Source of the DNA: a virus
IMG/VR virus record: IMGVR_UViG_3300032053_000009
Location: 1 to 64,000 of that record
Reading direction: 5' to 3' (one strand)
Length of the DNA stretch: 64,000 nucleotides
Part shown: positions 21,820-29,813 of the stretch, piece by piece
How the letters are laid out: each line of letters begins with the position of its first letter
How positions within the stretch are numbered: the stretch's first letter is position 1
Program-made: the position numbers and the translations under genes
The notes under the pieces: model-generated
What the model was told of the DNA's origin: nothing
The model's input: only the letters and a program-made list of their open reading frames with translations
Databases searched by the model: none

Positions 21820-21859
21820 AATATTCCTCCTTCTCTCTCGTTCTTGTTTTCTGATCGCC

Positions 21860-22147
21860 TTATCCATTGGTCGGCTCCGCTCTATTAAACCCGCCCAAGT
21901 TCCTTTCCTGCTCATCGGGTGTTGGCTTCCTTTTATACTGACGTGGTTTGAACTGGGCGATGGCATCTTCCAGCTCATTCATAAACCGATTCTCAAAAAA
22001 GTTGCCATCGTTGTACCCATCAGTCTTGGCTATGTAATCTCTGGACTTGATCGCCAGCCGCACAAGCTCCTCGATGACGTGGCATTGACAAAGACATTCA
22101 CTGCTGTGCGTTCCGTAAACAACCATGTCGTGACAAGCGCAAGTCAT
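21860..22147 (-). CDS. hypothetical Cys/His-rich protein
   Basis: 95 residues with MTCACHDM and SECLCQCH in the first 25 residues, a compact zinc-binding cluster, followed by a helical and then basic C-terminal tail (QYKRKPTPDEQER). Not recognised. Starts overlapping the upstream gene (ATGA). Confidence 0.6.
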   Translation of the reverse strand: MTCACHDMVVYGTHSSECLCQCHVIEELVRLAIKSRDYIAKTDGYNDGNFFENRFMNELEDAIAQFKPRQYKRKPTPDEQERNLGGFNRAEPTNG

Positions 22148-22410
22148 ATCGAAGTCTCCTTCTTGTCCTTATTATCCACCCATATGACGACATACGCTGA
22201 CCCTGGATAAGCGTGCCAGCCGCCATGACCCTTCGCCCGCTGGCAATACCCACGTCCTTTCGGATGAGGCTGTTTGCAATGCTTAGCCTTTTTGTGCCCA
22301 GTCTTCTCAGCGTGCTCATGCTGCTGAAACTTGAAACCGAAATATCTGTCGCACGTCGGACAATCAAACTCAGCCCAGCGGTCGTACCATTCTGTCAGCA
22401 CTCGACTCAT
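22144..22410 (-). CDS. zinc-finger-like protein
   Basis: 88 residues. CPTC (17/20) with following histidines (about 31, 33, 39) resembles a C2H2-like finger, and a second group KHCKQPHPKGRGYC lies near 44-57. Basic and aromatic. The role is unknown, nucleic-acid binding being plausible. Confidence 0.6.
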   Translation of the reverse strand: MSRVLTEWYDRWAEFDCPTCDRYFGFKFQQHEHAEKTGHKKAKHCKQPHPKGRGYCQRAKGHGGWHAYPGSAYVVIWVDNKDKKETSI

Positions 22411-22676
22411 GACGAACGCTCCTTTTTATCGGAGCGAAATCTATCTAACCACTTCGTCACTTTTGCTTTTGATCCCCAACACCCAACTGGTATTTTGTTA
22501 TAAACATAGGTGCAAATTTCAACCAAATCTTGAGAGTTTTGCGCATCTGCATGACCAACAGCACCAAACAGGTCATTGGTCAGTACAGAATATAGGAACC
22601 CGCCAGTAGGCGTGCCATGATAAACGTAATCTTCGAGTGCCGTTAACGTTGAGTCCTTCATAATCGCCTCCTTCAT
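22407..22676 (-). CDS. hypothetical protein, phage small-gene family
   Basis: 89 residues; the central GGFLYSVLTNDLFGAVGHADAQN region is a motif I associate with small phage proteins of unknown function. Start at 22676 or at residue 6 (MKDSTL). Overlaps the upstream gene by one base. Confidence 0.6.
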   Translation of the reverse strand: MKEAIMKDSTLTALEDYVYHGTPTGGFLYSVLTNDLFGAVGHADAQNSQDLVEICTYVYNKIPVGCWGSKAKVTKWLDRFRSDKKERSS

Positions 22677-23176
22677 TATCTGCCGACAAAAATGGTCTCG
22701 ACAGAATCACCGTACTTGGTTTCGATAGCCTTCTTCACGCCCTCACAATAAGGATGCTTCCACAACCGCCACTCATCCTTGGGATCGCCCTTTACTCGGA
22801 ACGGCGTGGCTGTCTTGGAGCGGCGCAAAAGCATTTTGCGCTCATCGTATTTATCAAGCTCGTCATAGACCCACATATCCGCAACTTCAAAGTCCTGCTT
22901 GTTGTCGATGCCCCATTGCTTGATGAACGCCTCGAACTGCGAATTGTCATGCAAGTTGTCCATCAAATAACCACATGACCCGCCACAGCCTTCGTTGTAG
23001 ACGGTTCCAATGACCTTCCCGTTCTCGGTAATCTTCGCCTCGAACCGTGGCGTCTCGTCGCCGCCCGCCATTTTGATTGCCTTGAGTCCGTAGATGTGAA
23101 CCTCCTTGGCGGTCAAGACCGCCACGCCACACTCACATCTATCGTTGCCCATGTTTTTGTGTTTATGGTTCGCCAT
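22676..23176 (-). CDS. hypothetical Cys/His protein
   Basis: 166 residues. N-terminal HKHKNMGNDRCECG and a later ECGGSCGYL-like cluster provide zinc ligands; the C-terminal half is charged and helical. GAAGGAGGTTACT precedes the ATG. Family not recognised. Confidence 0.6.
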   Translation of the reverse strand: MANHKHKNMGNDRCECGVAVLTAKEVHIYGLKAIKMAGGDETPRFEAKITENGKVIGTVYNEGCGGSCGYLMDNLHDNSQFEAFIKQWGIDNKQDFEVADMWVYDELDKYDERKMLLRRSKTATPFRVKGDPKDEWRLWKHPYCEGVKKAIETKYGDSVETIFVGR

Positions 23177-23255
23177 AGTAACCTCCTTCGCTCTCGCTCT
23201 TGCTTTCTATCCCCGCCCACCGCTTTCCGGTCGATGGGCGAAGGAGAAAGCCTGC

Positions 23256-24416
23256 TTAGAACTCGATCTCCATCAGCTTCCCAGCCTGACGGTCAAGTTC
23301 CACTCTTTTGTCAGCGAAAGGCGTGTCTTGGCTTAAACGAGTTAAGCCCGACACCATGCCCCACACTGTGTTCGGTGCGCCATTGACGGACTCATGCTTC
23401 TCCGCCAACCCATACGCCTTCTCAAGGTTGGTGAACGTGGCGATCCGCTTGTCGAACAGTTTTTGCAACACGTCTTCTTTTTTCATTGCGATCTTAACTG
23501 TCCGTGCCCGCTTGATAGCCATCTCAATGTCGCCCACAGCCGATTGCGAATAACGGCTCAACTCAACTTGAAGCTCTTGAGTCGCCCGCTCATCGGCTGA
23601 ACCAATGTGTCGAATACGAACTTCACGCACGCCCTGAGCGCCCCACACGATGTGATTGCCACACACAGCATCATATAGGAACGTCATCAGTCCGAACGAT
23701 GAAGCACCGACTTCCGAATTCCAGGCAAACAATCCCTTATACATGGGCTTGCCTGATCCACTGTCGATGGGGTGCTTCTCATTCACCATGAAAGCAAACA
23801 TATCATGGTCGGAAGCGTACAGCCCCGCAGGAGCGATGAGATCACCTTCGTGAATGCCAATGTCAAACAGTTTGGCACTGTCCAGAACGTCATCTTTGGT
23901 CGCTGAACGTGTCCCTGGTTGATCTGGCAAGGCAGGGCGGGCAGGTGGAACTCTCCAACCCATGTCTTGAAGTGAGATCAGACGCTTGGCGATAAGCCAA
24001 TTCCATATGCGGGAGTATTGATCTGAGGTAACGCTTCGCAGAAGCAAATCCCCATTGGAGTGAAACAGAAGCTGAGCTTCTTTTGTGCCGAAGTCCTCAG
24101 CCTTGTTTTTCAAACCCCAGTTGAGATTTTGTGAGGCGAGCGTGGCGGGAACGGTACGCAAGTAATCGGCGGGTGCGCCGACCATGCGTGACAGTTGCCC
24201 AAACGCCCAGTGAGTCAATTTCGCAAACCTGCCAGCCTTGCCAGCGATTTGCACGTCGTCTTTAACTGCTTCCACTCTCAATTCGCCGTAAGGCACTTGA
24301 GAGACCTTAGCCGTGTCCGCATAACCCTTGCAGGCATCGTACATCGCTTGGGTGGTTGCGAACCTTTCATCTGCTGGTCGGGATGACCATTGTGAGGATG
24401 CTTTGAACAGTTCCAT
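23256..24416 (-). CDS. DUF932 family phage/plasmid-like protein
   Basis: 386 residues, the usual length of this family. The central part has the typical pattern: AFGQLSRMVGAPADYLRTVPATLASQNLN, RSVTSDQYSRIWNWL, and GLFAWNSEVGASSFGLMTFLYDAVCGNHIVWG, with a helical C-terminal region. DUF932 proteins occur in phages and plasmids; their molecular function is not settled. A 42-bp promoter-like repeat lies 70-110 bp upstream, so it is probably the first gene of a strong leftward transcript. Confidence 0.9.
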   Translation of the reverse strand: MELFKASSQWSSRPADERFATTQAMYDACKGYADTAKVSQVPYGELRVEAVKDDVQIAGKAGRFAKLTHWAFGQLSRMVGAPADYLRTVPATLASQNLNWGLKNKAEDFGTKEAQLLFHSNGDLLLRSVTSDQYSRIWNWLIAKRLISLQDMGWRVPPARPALPDQPGTRSATKDDVLDSAKLFDIGIHEGDLIAPAGLYASDHDMFAFMVNEKHPIDSGSGKPMYKGLFAWNSEVGASSFGLMTFLYDAVCGNHIVWGAQGVREVRIRHIGSADERATQELQVELSRYSQSAVGDIEMAIKRARTVKIAMKKEDVLQKLFDKRIATFTNLEKAYGLAEKHESVNGAPNTVWGMVSGLTRLSQDTPFADKRVELDRQAGKLMEIEF

Positions 24417-24484
24417 TTTCTTTCTCCATTTTGTCCCTACCGTGGGCTGACTGCGCCCGACTGTGGGAGATTGGGGTATTGTTT

Positions 24485-24526
24485 GCCCCTATATACATAT
24501 ACGGGAAACATACCCAAATCGTGCAA
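24485..24526 (-). promoter_or_regulatory. phage promoter-like 42-bp repeat, copy 1
   Basis: On the minus strand it reads TTGCACG, a variable middle, then TTTCCCGTATATGTATATA followed by GGGGC. It is 35/42 identical to the copy at 26,948-26,989. It precedes the DUF932 gene. The TATATAGGGG end resembles initiation sites of T7-like phage polymerase promoters, while TTGCAC resembles a sigma70 -35 with an unusual spacer. Identity between two copies at leftward starts is the main evidence. Confidence 0.6.
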
Positions 24527-24582
24527 GTAATCTCATATATTTTACGCATCGTTTTTAATAGAAGCCTGCAACTCGGCTCCGG

Positions 24583-24909
24583 TTACAGAGCCAAATCGTC
24601 ATCATCTTCTCGTTCAAGGTCTTTGCGAATATCCTTAAGCATGGACTCAAGCGACACCAGGGAGACGGTCTTTGTCACCTTCCTCACTCCGGTCATGAAC
24701 ATGGTTTTGAAAAAACGTGTGTCTAAATTTTCAACGCTCGAAGTCTTCTTGATAAAATAATCTTTAATGAAGAAGCGAGCGACCAGAAACATGATGAATT
24801 CCTTTTTGGTCAACTCCATTGTCGCTGCGACCCGCACATTGTATTTGTCCTTGGTTTCCGCCATCACAACATCAATTTCGTTTTTGAGTTCTTTCATGCT
24901 TAACGCCAT
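24583..24909 (-). CDS. hypothetical protein
   Basis: 108 residues from ATG 24909 (GGAGAGG upstream), overlapping the upstream stop; the ORF extends further but covers the next gene. Helical and charged with an acidic C-terminus (EREDDDDLAL). Its end lies 57 bp above the promoter-like repeat. Function unknown. Confidence 0.6.
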   Translation of the reverse strand: MALSMKELKNEIDVVMAETKDKYNVRVAATMELTKKEFIMFLVARFFIKDYFIKKTSSVENLDTRFFKTMFMTGVRKVTKTVSLVSLESMLKDIRKDLEREDDDDLAL

Positions 24910-25208
24910 ATGCCCAACCTCTCCGGTTCCTTGTGCAGCAGTTCCATATGCCGATCCCGATCTGCCTTGGTGCGAATTGAAAACCAACAGGCGCCGCAAC
25001 GCCGCTTAGCTGTCACGTCCCGCTTCCATCGTTTGAACTCTGGCGTCGGTGGCACCGGAGTCTTAAATCCATTTCGTAAACATTCGTTCGTGACCGTTGA
25101 TCCAATCAGCTTTCTGTTTTCATGTTCAATAATGCTGTAGTACGCCACGTCATCTCCGGTATTGCCAAACCCTTCCAGGTAGAACACGAACCGAGCCTTA
25201 TTCGACAT
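24900..25208 (-). CDS. hypothetical protein with C2H2-like finger
   Basis: 102 residues. The C-terminal third has RRCGACWFSIRTKADRDRHMELLH (C-x2-C-x12-H-x4-H), a single C2H2-like zinc finger. The N-terminal part is beta-rich. The gene starts 58 bp from the divergent plus-strand gene. Confidence 0.65.
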   Translation of the reverse strand: MSNKARFVFYLEGFGNTGDDVAYYSIIEHENRKLIGSTVTNECLRNGFKTPVPPTPEFKRWKRDVTAKRRCGACWFSIRTKADRDRHMELLHKEPERLGIWR

Positions 25209-25266
25209 ACGCCCCCCTCTGTTATCTTGGTATCATGCAATGACGGCGATTTATTAAACTCAAAAA

Positions 25267-25473
25267 GTGTCTGACAACAAGCTCAAAATAATTACGTGCC
25301 CGAACTGTAAAAAGAAGATGACCATCATCCACGTTGAAGCCAGACGAATTTATCAATCCCGCTGCATCATCACGGGACGCTGCCAGCACTGCCAAGTCAT
25401 CCACACCGATTTCTGTACGCACATGAAAGACCCGAATCACAAATACGAACACGTAACATATATTCGTGATTAA
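25267..25473 (+). CDS. small zinc-ribbon protein on the plus strand
   Basis: 68 residues with CPNC (11/14) and CQHC (39/42) plus C50 and H52, one zinc ribbon. GTG start; no convincing ribosome site. The opposite-strand frame (25,222-25,698) lacks such order and is judged a shadow. It forms a two-gene plus-strand island in the middle of leftward genes. Confidence 0.6.
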   Translation: MSDNKLKIITCPNCKKKMTIIHVEARRIYQSRCIITGRCQHCQVIHTDFCTHMKDPNHKYEHVTYIRD

Positions 25474-25474
25474 A

Positions 25475-25702
25475 ATGAAACTCAAAGACCTCAAGCTAAA
25501 CAAAAGACGATACAAGCGACCCAACTGCGTCACCAATGAGTTCTTCATCGTCCGGTTCATTGGCAAGGAATGGATCGTGGCAGAGAACGAAGCTGGCAAA
25601 GAAGTTGTGTTCTCGAAAGATGGCGCCGATGATAATGACTGGGAATTTTTCGACGACGAAATTCTGTACCCCGATGAACCACGAAACAAATTTTCCATCT
25701 AA
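25475..25702 (+). CDS. small hypothetical protein on the plus strand
   Basis: 75 residues from ATG 25475, just after the stop of the zinc-ribbon gene; a GTG three codons upstream is possible. The pattern is like an SH3-type barrel (FFIVRFIGKEWIVAENEAGKEVVFS) followed by an acidic tail. Its stop overlaps the convergent leftward gene by 4 bp. Not recognised. Confidence 0.55.
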   Translation: MKLKDLKLNKRRYKRPNCVTNEFFIVRFIGKEWIVAENEAGKEVVFSKDGADDNDWEFFDDEILYPDEPRNKFSI

Positions 25703-25962
25703 CCCCGCCTTCTTGATTTTCGTTTTTGAATCCGATAAATGTGAGCCTTCGTCACTCCAAACCTCTTCGCAAGCTCAACGCCCGTGTGAACATGATCGGC
25801 TCTGATTTCCTTCACTTGAGCCTCGCTTAGCTTGCAATGACCATTCTTCTCGCCATAGCGTGGCTTCTGGGCGGGTACGACCACGTGCCTCATCCATTCT
25901 GCTGAATGATACCGAGTCAAGATACGACGGTCTCTGCCAAGACCAAATTTGTATTCTGGCAT
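25699..25962 (-). CDS. helix-turn-helix protein, HNH C-terminal-like
   Basis: 87 residues. The section GEKNGHCKLSEAQVKEIRADH followed by LAKRFGVTKAHIYRIQKRK is the DNA-binding module attached to many phage HNH homing endonucleases. The HNH part is missing; only a basic N-terminal region is present. Either a stand-alone regulator or a decayed homing endonuclease. Confidence 0.65.
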   Translation of the reverse strand: MPEYKFGLGRDRRILTRYHSAEWMRHVVVPAQKPRYGEKNGHCKLSEAQVKEIRADHVHTGVELAKRFGVTKAHIYRIQKRKSRRRG

Positions 25963-26612
25963 GGTTGCTCTATTGTCTCCTTCGCCTGACGACGCCGAGC
26001 CAAATGACCTTCACGAACCAATAAGACGTGCTTGGCTTTCTTGAGGGCTGTCTGTAACCGCTTCACCCGCATCTCAAGGCTCTTGACCCGCTTGCGTGTT
26101 TGATCAACCCTGTACTCAAGCGTGCGACGCATCTCTTTCAGCTTCGCCTTGCGATCTAAAATCTTCTGCGCCTTGATCTCCTTAGCTTCTCGCTCCGCAC
26201 GCCACGTCGCTATTGCTTGTTCAGCTTCTGCTCTGGCGTCGGTAATGTATAACCTGTCACTGTCAATATAGACCTTGATCAACGCTCGCTTGAATGAACC
26301 TTTATGACCTGGGTGATAGTCTTTGTCATCTTTGAATTTTTGTGTGTTCAGAACATGGGCAAGCTCATGATAGATCACGCCCAACGAACAAGGCACATCG
26401 AGCTTGGGCAATCGAATACGTGCGCTCCACGTCGAAGACGTGGCATCGCCTTTGTTCGCTTTGCGAAATACAAACGCAACACTGATGTTATGAAGGTTGA
26501 ATTTTTTGGCAAGAATGTGAGGAAGGAATTTTCGTTCAGGATAAGGAATGTTGATTTTTTGTTCTTTGGGAAATTTATCATGCTCCCACCGATATACCAA
26601 TAAGTGCGCCAT
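25917..26612 (-). CDS. SprT-like zinc metalloprotein with C-terminal coiled coil
   Basis: 231 residues. HELAHVLN (about 82-89) is a HExxH zincin motif, followed by a later HPGHKGSFKRA segment supplying a further His as in SprT/Spartan-like and WLM domains. Residues 130-215 are a long basic coiled coil (EREAKEIKAQKILDRKAKLKE...). Proteins of this type cleave DNA-bound proteins; here the target and even the activity are inferred. The GAGCGAGAGCGAG leader precedes the ATG. Confidence 0.75.
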   Translation of the reverse strand: MAHLLVYRWEHDKFPKEQKINIPYPERKFLPHILAKKFNLHNISVAFVFRKANKGDATSSTWSARIRLPKLDVPCSLGVIYHELAHVLNTQKFKDDKDYHPGHKGSFKRALIKVYIDSDRLYITDARAEAEQAIATWRAEREAKEIKAQKILDRKAKLKEMRRTLEYRVDQTRKRVKSLEMRVKRLQTALKKAKHVLLVREGHLARRRQAKETIEQPCQNTNLVLAETVVS

Positions 26613-26641
26613 AGTTATACCTCTCTCTCGCTCTCGCTCAT
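26613..26641 (-). repeat. recurring GAGCGAGAGC leader motif
   Basis: On the minus strand TGAGCGAGAGCGAGAGAGAG, ending with the ribosome site of the SprT-like gene. Related copies lie at about 1,047-1,063, 1,711-1,731, 14,302-14,315, 14,351-14,373, 16,621-16,634, 16,881-16,896, 21,829-21,846, and 23,188-23,203, mostly within 25 bp of a start codon. It may be a shared regulatory or recombination sequence. Confidence 0.6.
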
Positions 26642-26654
26642 ATGAAGCGTTAGA

Positions 26655-26909
26655 TTATACCCCATCGTTAGATGATACCGCAACATTTTTAATTGGTCGA
26701 TTCTTGCGCTCGTGTGCCAAGCGAATTTTCCGACGAGGTTCCCGAAGCAAGCTGGCGATGTTGTTCATGCTTGTCATGAACGCCTGCATCGCCTTCACGG
26801 TGTCCCGTACAGCCTTGTCGGTCTCGCCTTTTCGAGCAAAGTCCTCAGCCTGAGTCAAAAGCAACTTAGCCAGATTCTGCGCTCTCAGATACGTTGAAAA
26901 CCTATTCAT
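26655..26909 (-). CDS. hypothetical helical protein
   Basis: 84 residues, helical and basic (LAKLLLTQAEDFARKGETDKAVRDTVKAM), no family recognised. First leftward gene after the divergent promoter region; the promoter-like repeat lies 40-80 bp upstream. Confidence 0.6.
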   Translation of the reverse strand: MNRFSTYLRAQNLAKLLLTQAEDFARKGETDKAVRDTVKAMQAFMTSMNNIASLLREPRRKIRLAHERKNRPIKNVAVSSNDGV

Positions 26910-26947
26910 AGTTCCTCCTTATTATATACAATACAAGGACGTAGTAC

Positions 26948-26989
26948 GCCCCTATATACATATACGGGAAAGGGGTCAAAACCGTGCAA
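26948..26989 (-). promoter_or_regulatory. phage promoter-like 42-bp repeat, copy 2
   Basis: Second copy of the element at 24,485-24,526, in the same orientation and at a similar distance from a leftward start (26,909). The core TTTCCCGTATATGTATATA and the terminal GGGGC are identical; the 7 differences fall mainly in the middle. The same divergent region must also drive the rightward helicase gene; a TATAAAT-like box near 27,018 is a candidate for that. Confidence 0.6.
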
Positions 26990-27081
26990 ATATTCAGGTA
27001 GACAACTCAATATGTTTTTATAAATTGCCCGAACTTTACAAATCAGTTATCATCATCAGCTCTGTCAGGAGACCCGAAACC

Positions 27082-28755
27082 ATGAACGCCGAGCTTAAAG
27101 TACGAGACCGATATACCTTTCATCTCTTCTTCCCATACCACGCACCGACCGTAGAAGCTATCCGCAACACGCCTGGGTGCGCCTGGTCAAAAGCAACCTA
27201 TAGTTGGATCTGCCGCTACATTTTTTACGATCTCGTTATCAACACCTTAAACAAACAAGGTTTGGACATTACCGAAGGAAACAATTTCAAAAACGATCTG
27301 ATCAGTTTCCACAACAGCGAAAAAGAATTGGAGAAAATAAAAGCCATTGACGGAAACGAGTGTTTAGAACTAACAAAAATAAAACTCGATCCGCATCAAA
27401 AAGTCGGCTCCACATTTATGGTGGTTGGTGAAAAGGTTTTGCTTGCTGATGCTGTCGGTCTTCAAAAAACATCTACAGCGCTGAACGCCTGCCTTATTTT
27501 GAAAAAGGTGAGAGACGTTAAAAAAGTTCTGTACGTGACCATCAACTCGTGCAAGTGGCAAGTGCAAACCGAGATCGAGCGCTTTACAAATCAAAAATCA
27601 ATCGTGATTGATGGCACCAAAGAACAAAGACACAACCAATTCAATCGCTGGCGAATTGGCAAAGATATGTTTCTCATCACCAACTACGAAGCCATTTACG
27701 CCAACATCAACCTATTCAAGAACGCTCTGCCGGACATCATCATCGCTGATGAGGTCAGCAAAGCCAAGAACTTCATGTCCAAGACAGCCAAGGCGCTGCG
27801 TCGCATCGAATCCCAATACTTCTGGGCGCTCGGCGCCACGCCGCTCGAAAACAACTTCGATGAAATCTTCAACATCCTCCGACTGGTCAACCCTGAACTC
27901 CTCGGCAACCTAACCAACTTCAAATCCTATTATGCCAAGCTGGGCTTTTGGAACGAAATCAAAGGCTGGCACATCGACCGCATCAAAGATTTCATCAAGC
28001 GCATCCAGCCGTACATTTTGAAGCGCACCAATGAAGACGTGGGTCGTGTGCTGCCAAAGACAGACATCAAACATCATTGGATGGAACTGACCCCAGAACA
28101 ACGAACCGTTTATGAGAATCTAAAAGTTCAATCAACGCTCACCGTGTCTGTCAACGGCACGACGTACAGCCAAATGATCTCAGTTTTGACTCGCCTACGA
28201 GAGACGTGCGACTTCTCTGACCTTGGCGATCACAGCGCCGCCAGCGTCAGCTCGAAGCTGGAAGCCTTGGTTGACATTCTTAAAGCCACGCCGCCAGGCG
28301 ACAAGACCATCATTTTCACGCAATGGGAGCAAGCCGCCCTGCGCATCGGCGAGCGCCTAAATAAGGAGAAGCTGGCTCATATTTTCGTGTCCGGCAGGGT
28401 TAAAGGAGCGCACAGGCAAATCGCTGTCAAAGATTTCAAAGAGAAAAGCGAGCTTGGCATCTTGCTCACGACCGATTGCTTGAGCTATGGCATGAACCTA
28501 CAAGACGCCAACCACATCGTCATCTTTGACTTGCTGTACACACCCAGCCGCATGACGCAGCGTGTCGGACGCATCCGGCGCCTTGGTCAAACCAAGGATA
28601 TGACCATCCACACTCTCTTGTGCCGGAACACCGTGGAAGAGCGGATGCTGGACATCCTGGCACGCAAGCAAGGGTATCAGGATATGCTCTTTGATCCGTT
28701 CGCCAAAAACGTTAAATTGACGATGGACGACCTGAAGAAGATAATTTTGAGCTAA
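27082..28755 (+). CDS. SNF2-family DNA helicase/ATPase
   Basis: 557 residues from ATG 27082 (AGGAG 10 bases upstream; the frame opens 19 codons earlier). Helicase motifs in order: Q/I region with GEKVLLADAVGLQKTSTAL (motif I as A-x-x-x-G-x-x-K-T), motif Ia YVTINSC, motif II IIADEVSKAKN (DExx as DEVS), motif III LGATPLEN, motif V/VI LLTTDCLSYGMNLQDANHIVIFDLLYTPSRMTQRVGRIRRLGQ. This is a compact SNF2/SMARCAL1-like translocase; the N-terminal ~100 residues (F-H-L-F-F-P-Y...W.CRY) may be a HARP-like module. Likely role in replication or recombination. Confidence 0.92.
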   Translation: MNAELKVRDRYTFHLFFPYHAPTVEAIRNTPGCAWSKATYSWICRYIFYDLVINTLNKQGLDITEGNNFKNDLISFHNSEKELEKIKAIDGNECLELTKIKLDPHQKVGSTFMVVGEKVLLADAVGLQKTSTALNACLILKKVRDVKKVLYVTINSCKWQVQTEIERFTNQKSIVIDGTKEQRHNQFNRWRIGKDMFLITNYEAIYANINLFKNALPDIIIADEVSKAKNFMSKTAKALRRIESQYFWALGATPLENNFDEIFNILRLVNPELLGNLTNFKSYYAKLGFWNEIKGWHIDRIKDFIKRIQPYILKRTNEDVGRVLPKTDIKHHWMELTPEQRTVYENLKVQSTLTVSVNGTTYSQMISVLTRLRETCDFSDLGDHSAASVSSKLEALVDILKATPPGDKTIIFTQWEQAALRIGERLNKEKLAHIFVSGRVKGAHRQIAVKDFKEKSELGILLTTDCLSYGMNLQDANHIVIFDLLYTPSRMTQRVGRIRRLGQTKDMTIHTLLCRNTVEERMLDILARKQGYQDMLFDPFAKNVKLTMDDLKKIILS

Positions 28756-28776
28756 GAAAACCGAAAGGAGATTAAT

Positions 28777-28986
28777 ATGAAAATGTCATACCTGAGAATC
28801 ATCAGCGACAAAGACTCACGCACAAACGAAATCAACACGCAGCGTTTTTTGGCGGAACAGGAGATCAAAATTGATGGTCTTGATCCGCTTGCCAAACAAA
28901 AAGTGATGTCTGACGCCGCCAAAGACCTGCACCTCGCTGGCGCCATCATGCTGAAACAAATGATTCTTCAAAAAGGGGACGAATAA
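28777..28986 (+). CDS. hypothetical protein between helicase and loader
   Basis: 69 residues, helical, rich in D, K and Q. Strong ribosome site GAAAGGAG before ATG 28777. It ends overlapping the next start (TAATG). No family recognised; the position suggests a replication accessory role. Confidence 0.65.
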   Translation: MKMSYLRIISDKDSRTNEINTQRFLAEQEIKIDGLDPLAKQKVMSDAAKDLHLAGAIMLKQMILQKGDE

Positions 28987-29813
28987 TGAATTACGAGAAA
29001 GCGCTGCAACTCGCTAAAGAGGATTTGATTTACAAATGCACGGAGTGTACGAGAGCACACGACGTTTTAAGTCAATGCCGTCGCAAATGCCACGTCATTT
29101 ACAGGAAGTACGTGAGCTATGCGTTCGCCAACATCCCACGGGAACTGTGGGATCTTGAAATTGACGACTTCAACGTGGCTGCGGCAGACGCAGAAGTGAA
29201 AGAGCGTCGCATCCTCGCCCTCAAAACAGTCCGGTTCTACATGGACAACCTCTTAAACGCTTACCGGAAGGGTCTGGGCATGGTTCTGTACGGCTTTCAC
29301 GGCACCGGAAAGTCAATGCTGGCCGCCTGCGTGCTCAAAGAAGCTCTCCGGCTCGATAAAAAGGTGAAAATGATCGAATTTAATGACATGACCAGCATCA
29401 TCCGGCGATCCAAGCAAGATCCAGAACCAATGGATGAGCTGGAAAACCAAATTGAGACGCTGGACGTGCTCTGCATTGAGAATTTTGGCGTCAATCAGTT
29501 CCTTCGCAATCCTGACGAGATCAGCCGAGACAAAGACGCCAGCAAAGAGAAGGAATTGGCACGGTTTGTGCGTGGTCCCGACTACATGACCCGTGAAATT
29601 GCCCGCCTTTTGAACAACCGCCGCCGTGCCATGCTACCCAACATTATCACCACCTACTACAACATCGAAGAGTTGATGAAATCACAGGATGACGAGGGTC
29701 GGCAGCTCATGAGCACGATCACTGGACATTGCGAACAGATCTGGATTGATGGAGAAGATTACAGAAAATCTGTCCTGAGCAAAAATTGGGACAAAAGGGT
29801 GGCTAAACGCTAA
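28986..29813 (+). CDS. DnaC-like AAA+ ATPase, helicase loader
   Basis: 275 residues. An N-terminal Cys cluster (CTECTRAHDVLSQCRRKC, about 14-31) could bind zinc. Walker A is GFHGTGKSM (about 102-110), Walker B reads LDVLCIENFG (about 158-167), with Glu-Asn in place of the usual Asp-Glu; a conserved-looking SRDKDAS... and RRAMLPNIITTYYN (sensor I-like) follow. DnaC/IstB-type ATPases load replicative helicases. No DnaB is in the window. Confidence 0.85.
   Translation: MNYEKALQLAKEDLIYKCTECTRAHDVLSQCRRKCHVIYRKYVSYAFANIPRELWDLEIDDFNVAAADAEVKERRILALKTVRFYMDNLLNAYRKGLGMVLYGFHGTGKSMLAACVLKEALRLDKKVKMIEFNDMTSIIRRSKQDPEPMDELENQIETLDVLCIENFGVNQFLRNPDEISRDKDASKEKELARFVRGPDYMTREIARLLNNRRRAMLPNIITTYYNIEELMKSQDDEGRQLMSTITGHCEQIWIDGEDYRKSVLSKNWDKRVAKR

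Noticed and set aside
25222-25698. Minus-strand ORF of 158 codons
   Set aside because: It is antisense to two plus-strand genes, one of which has an ordered CxxC...CxxC zinc ribbon; the minus frame shows only serine/leucine-rich noise.
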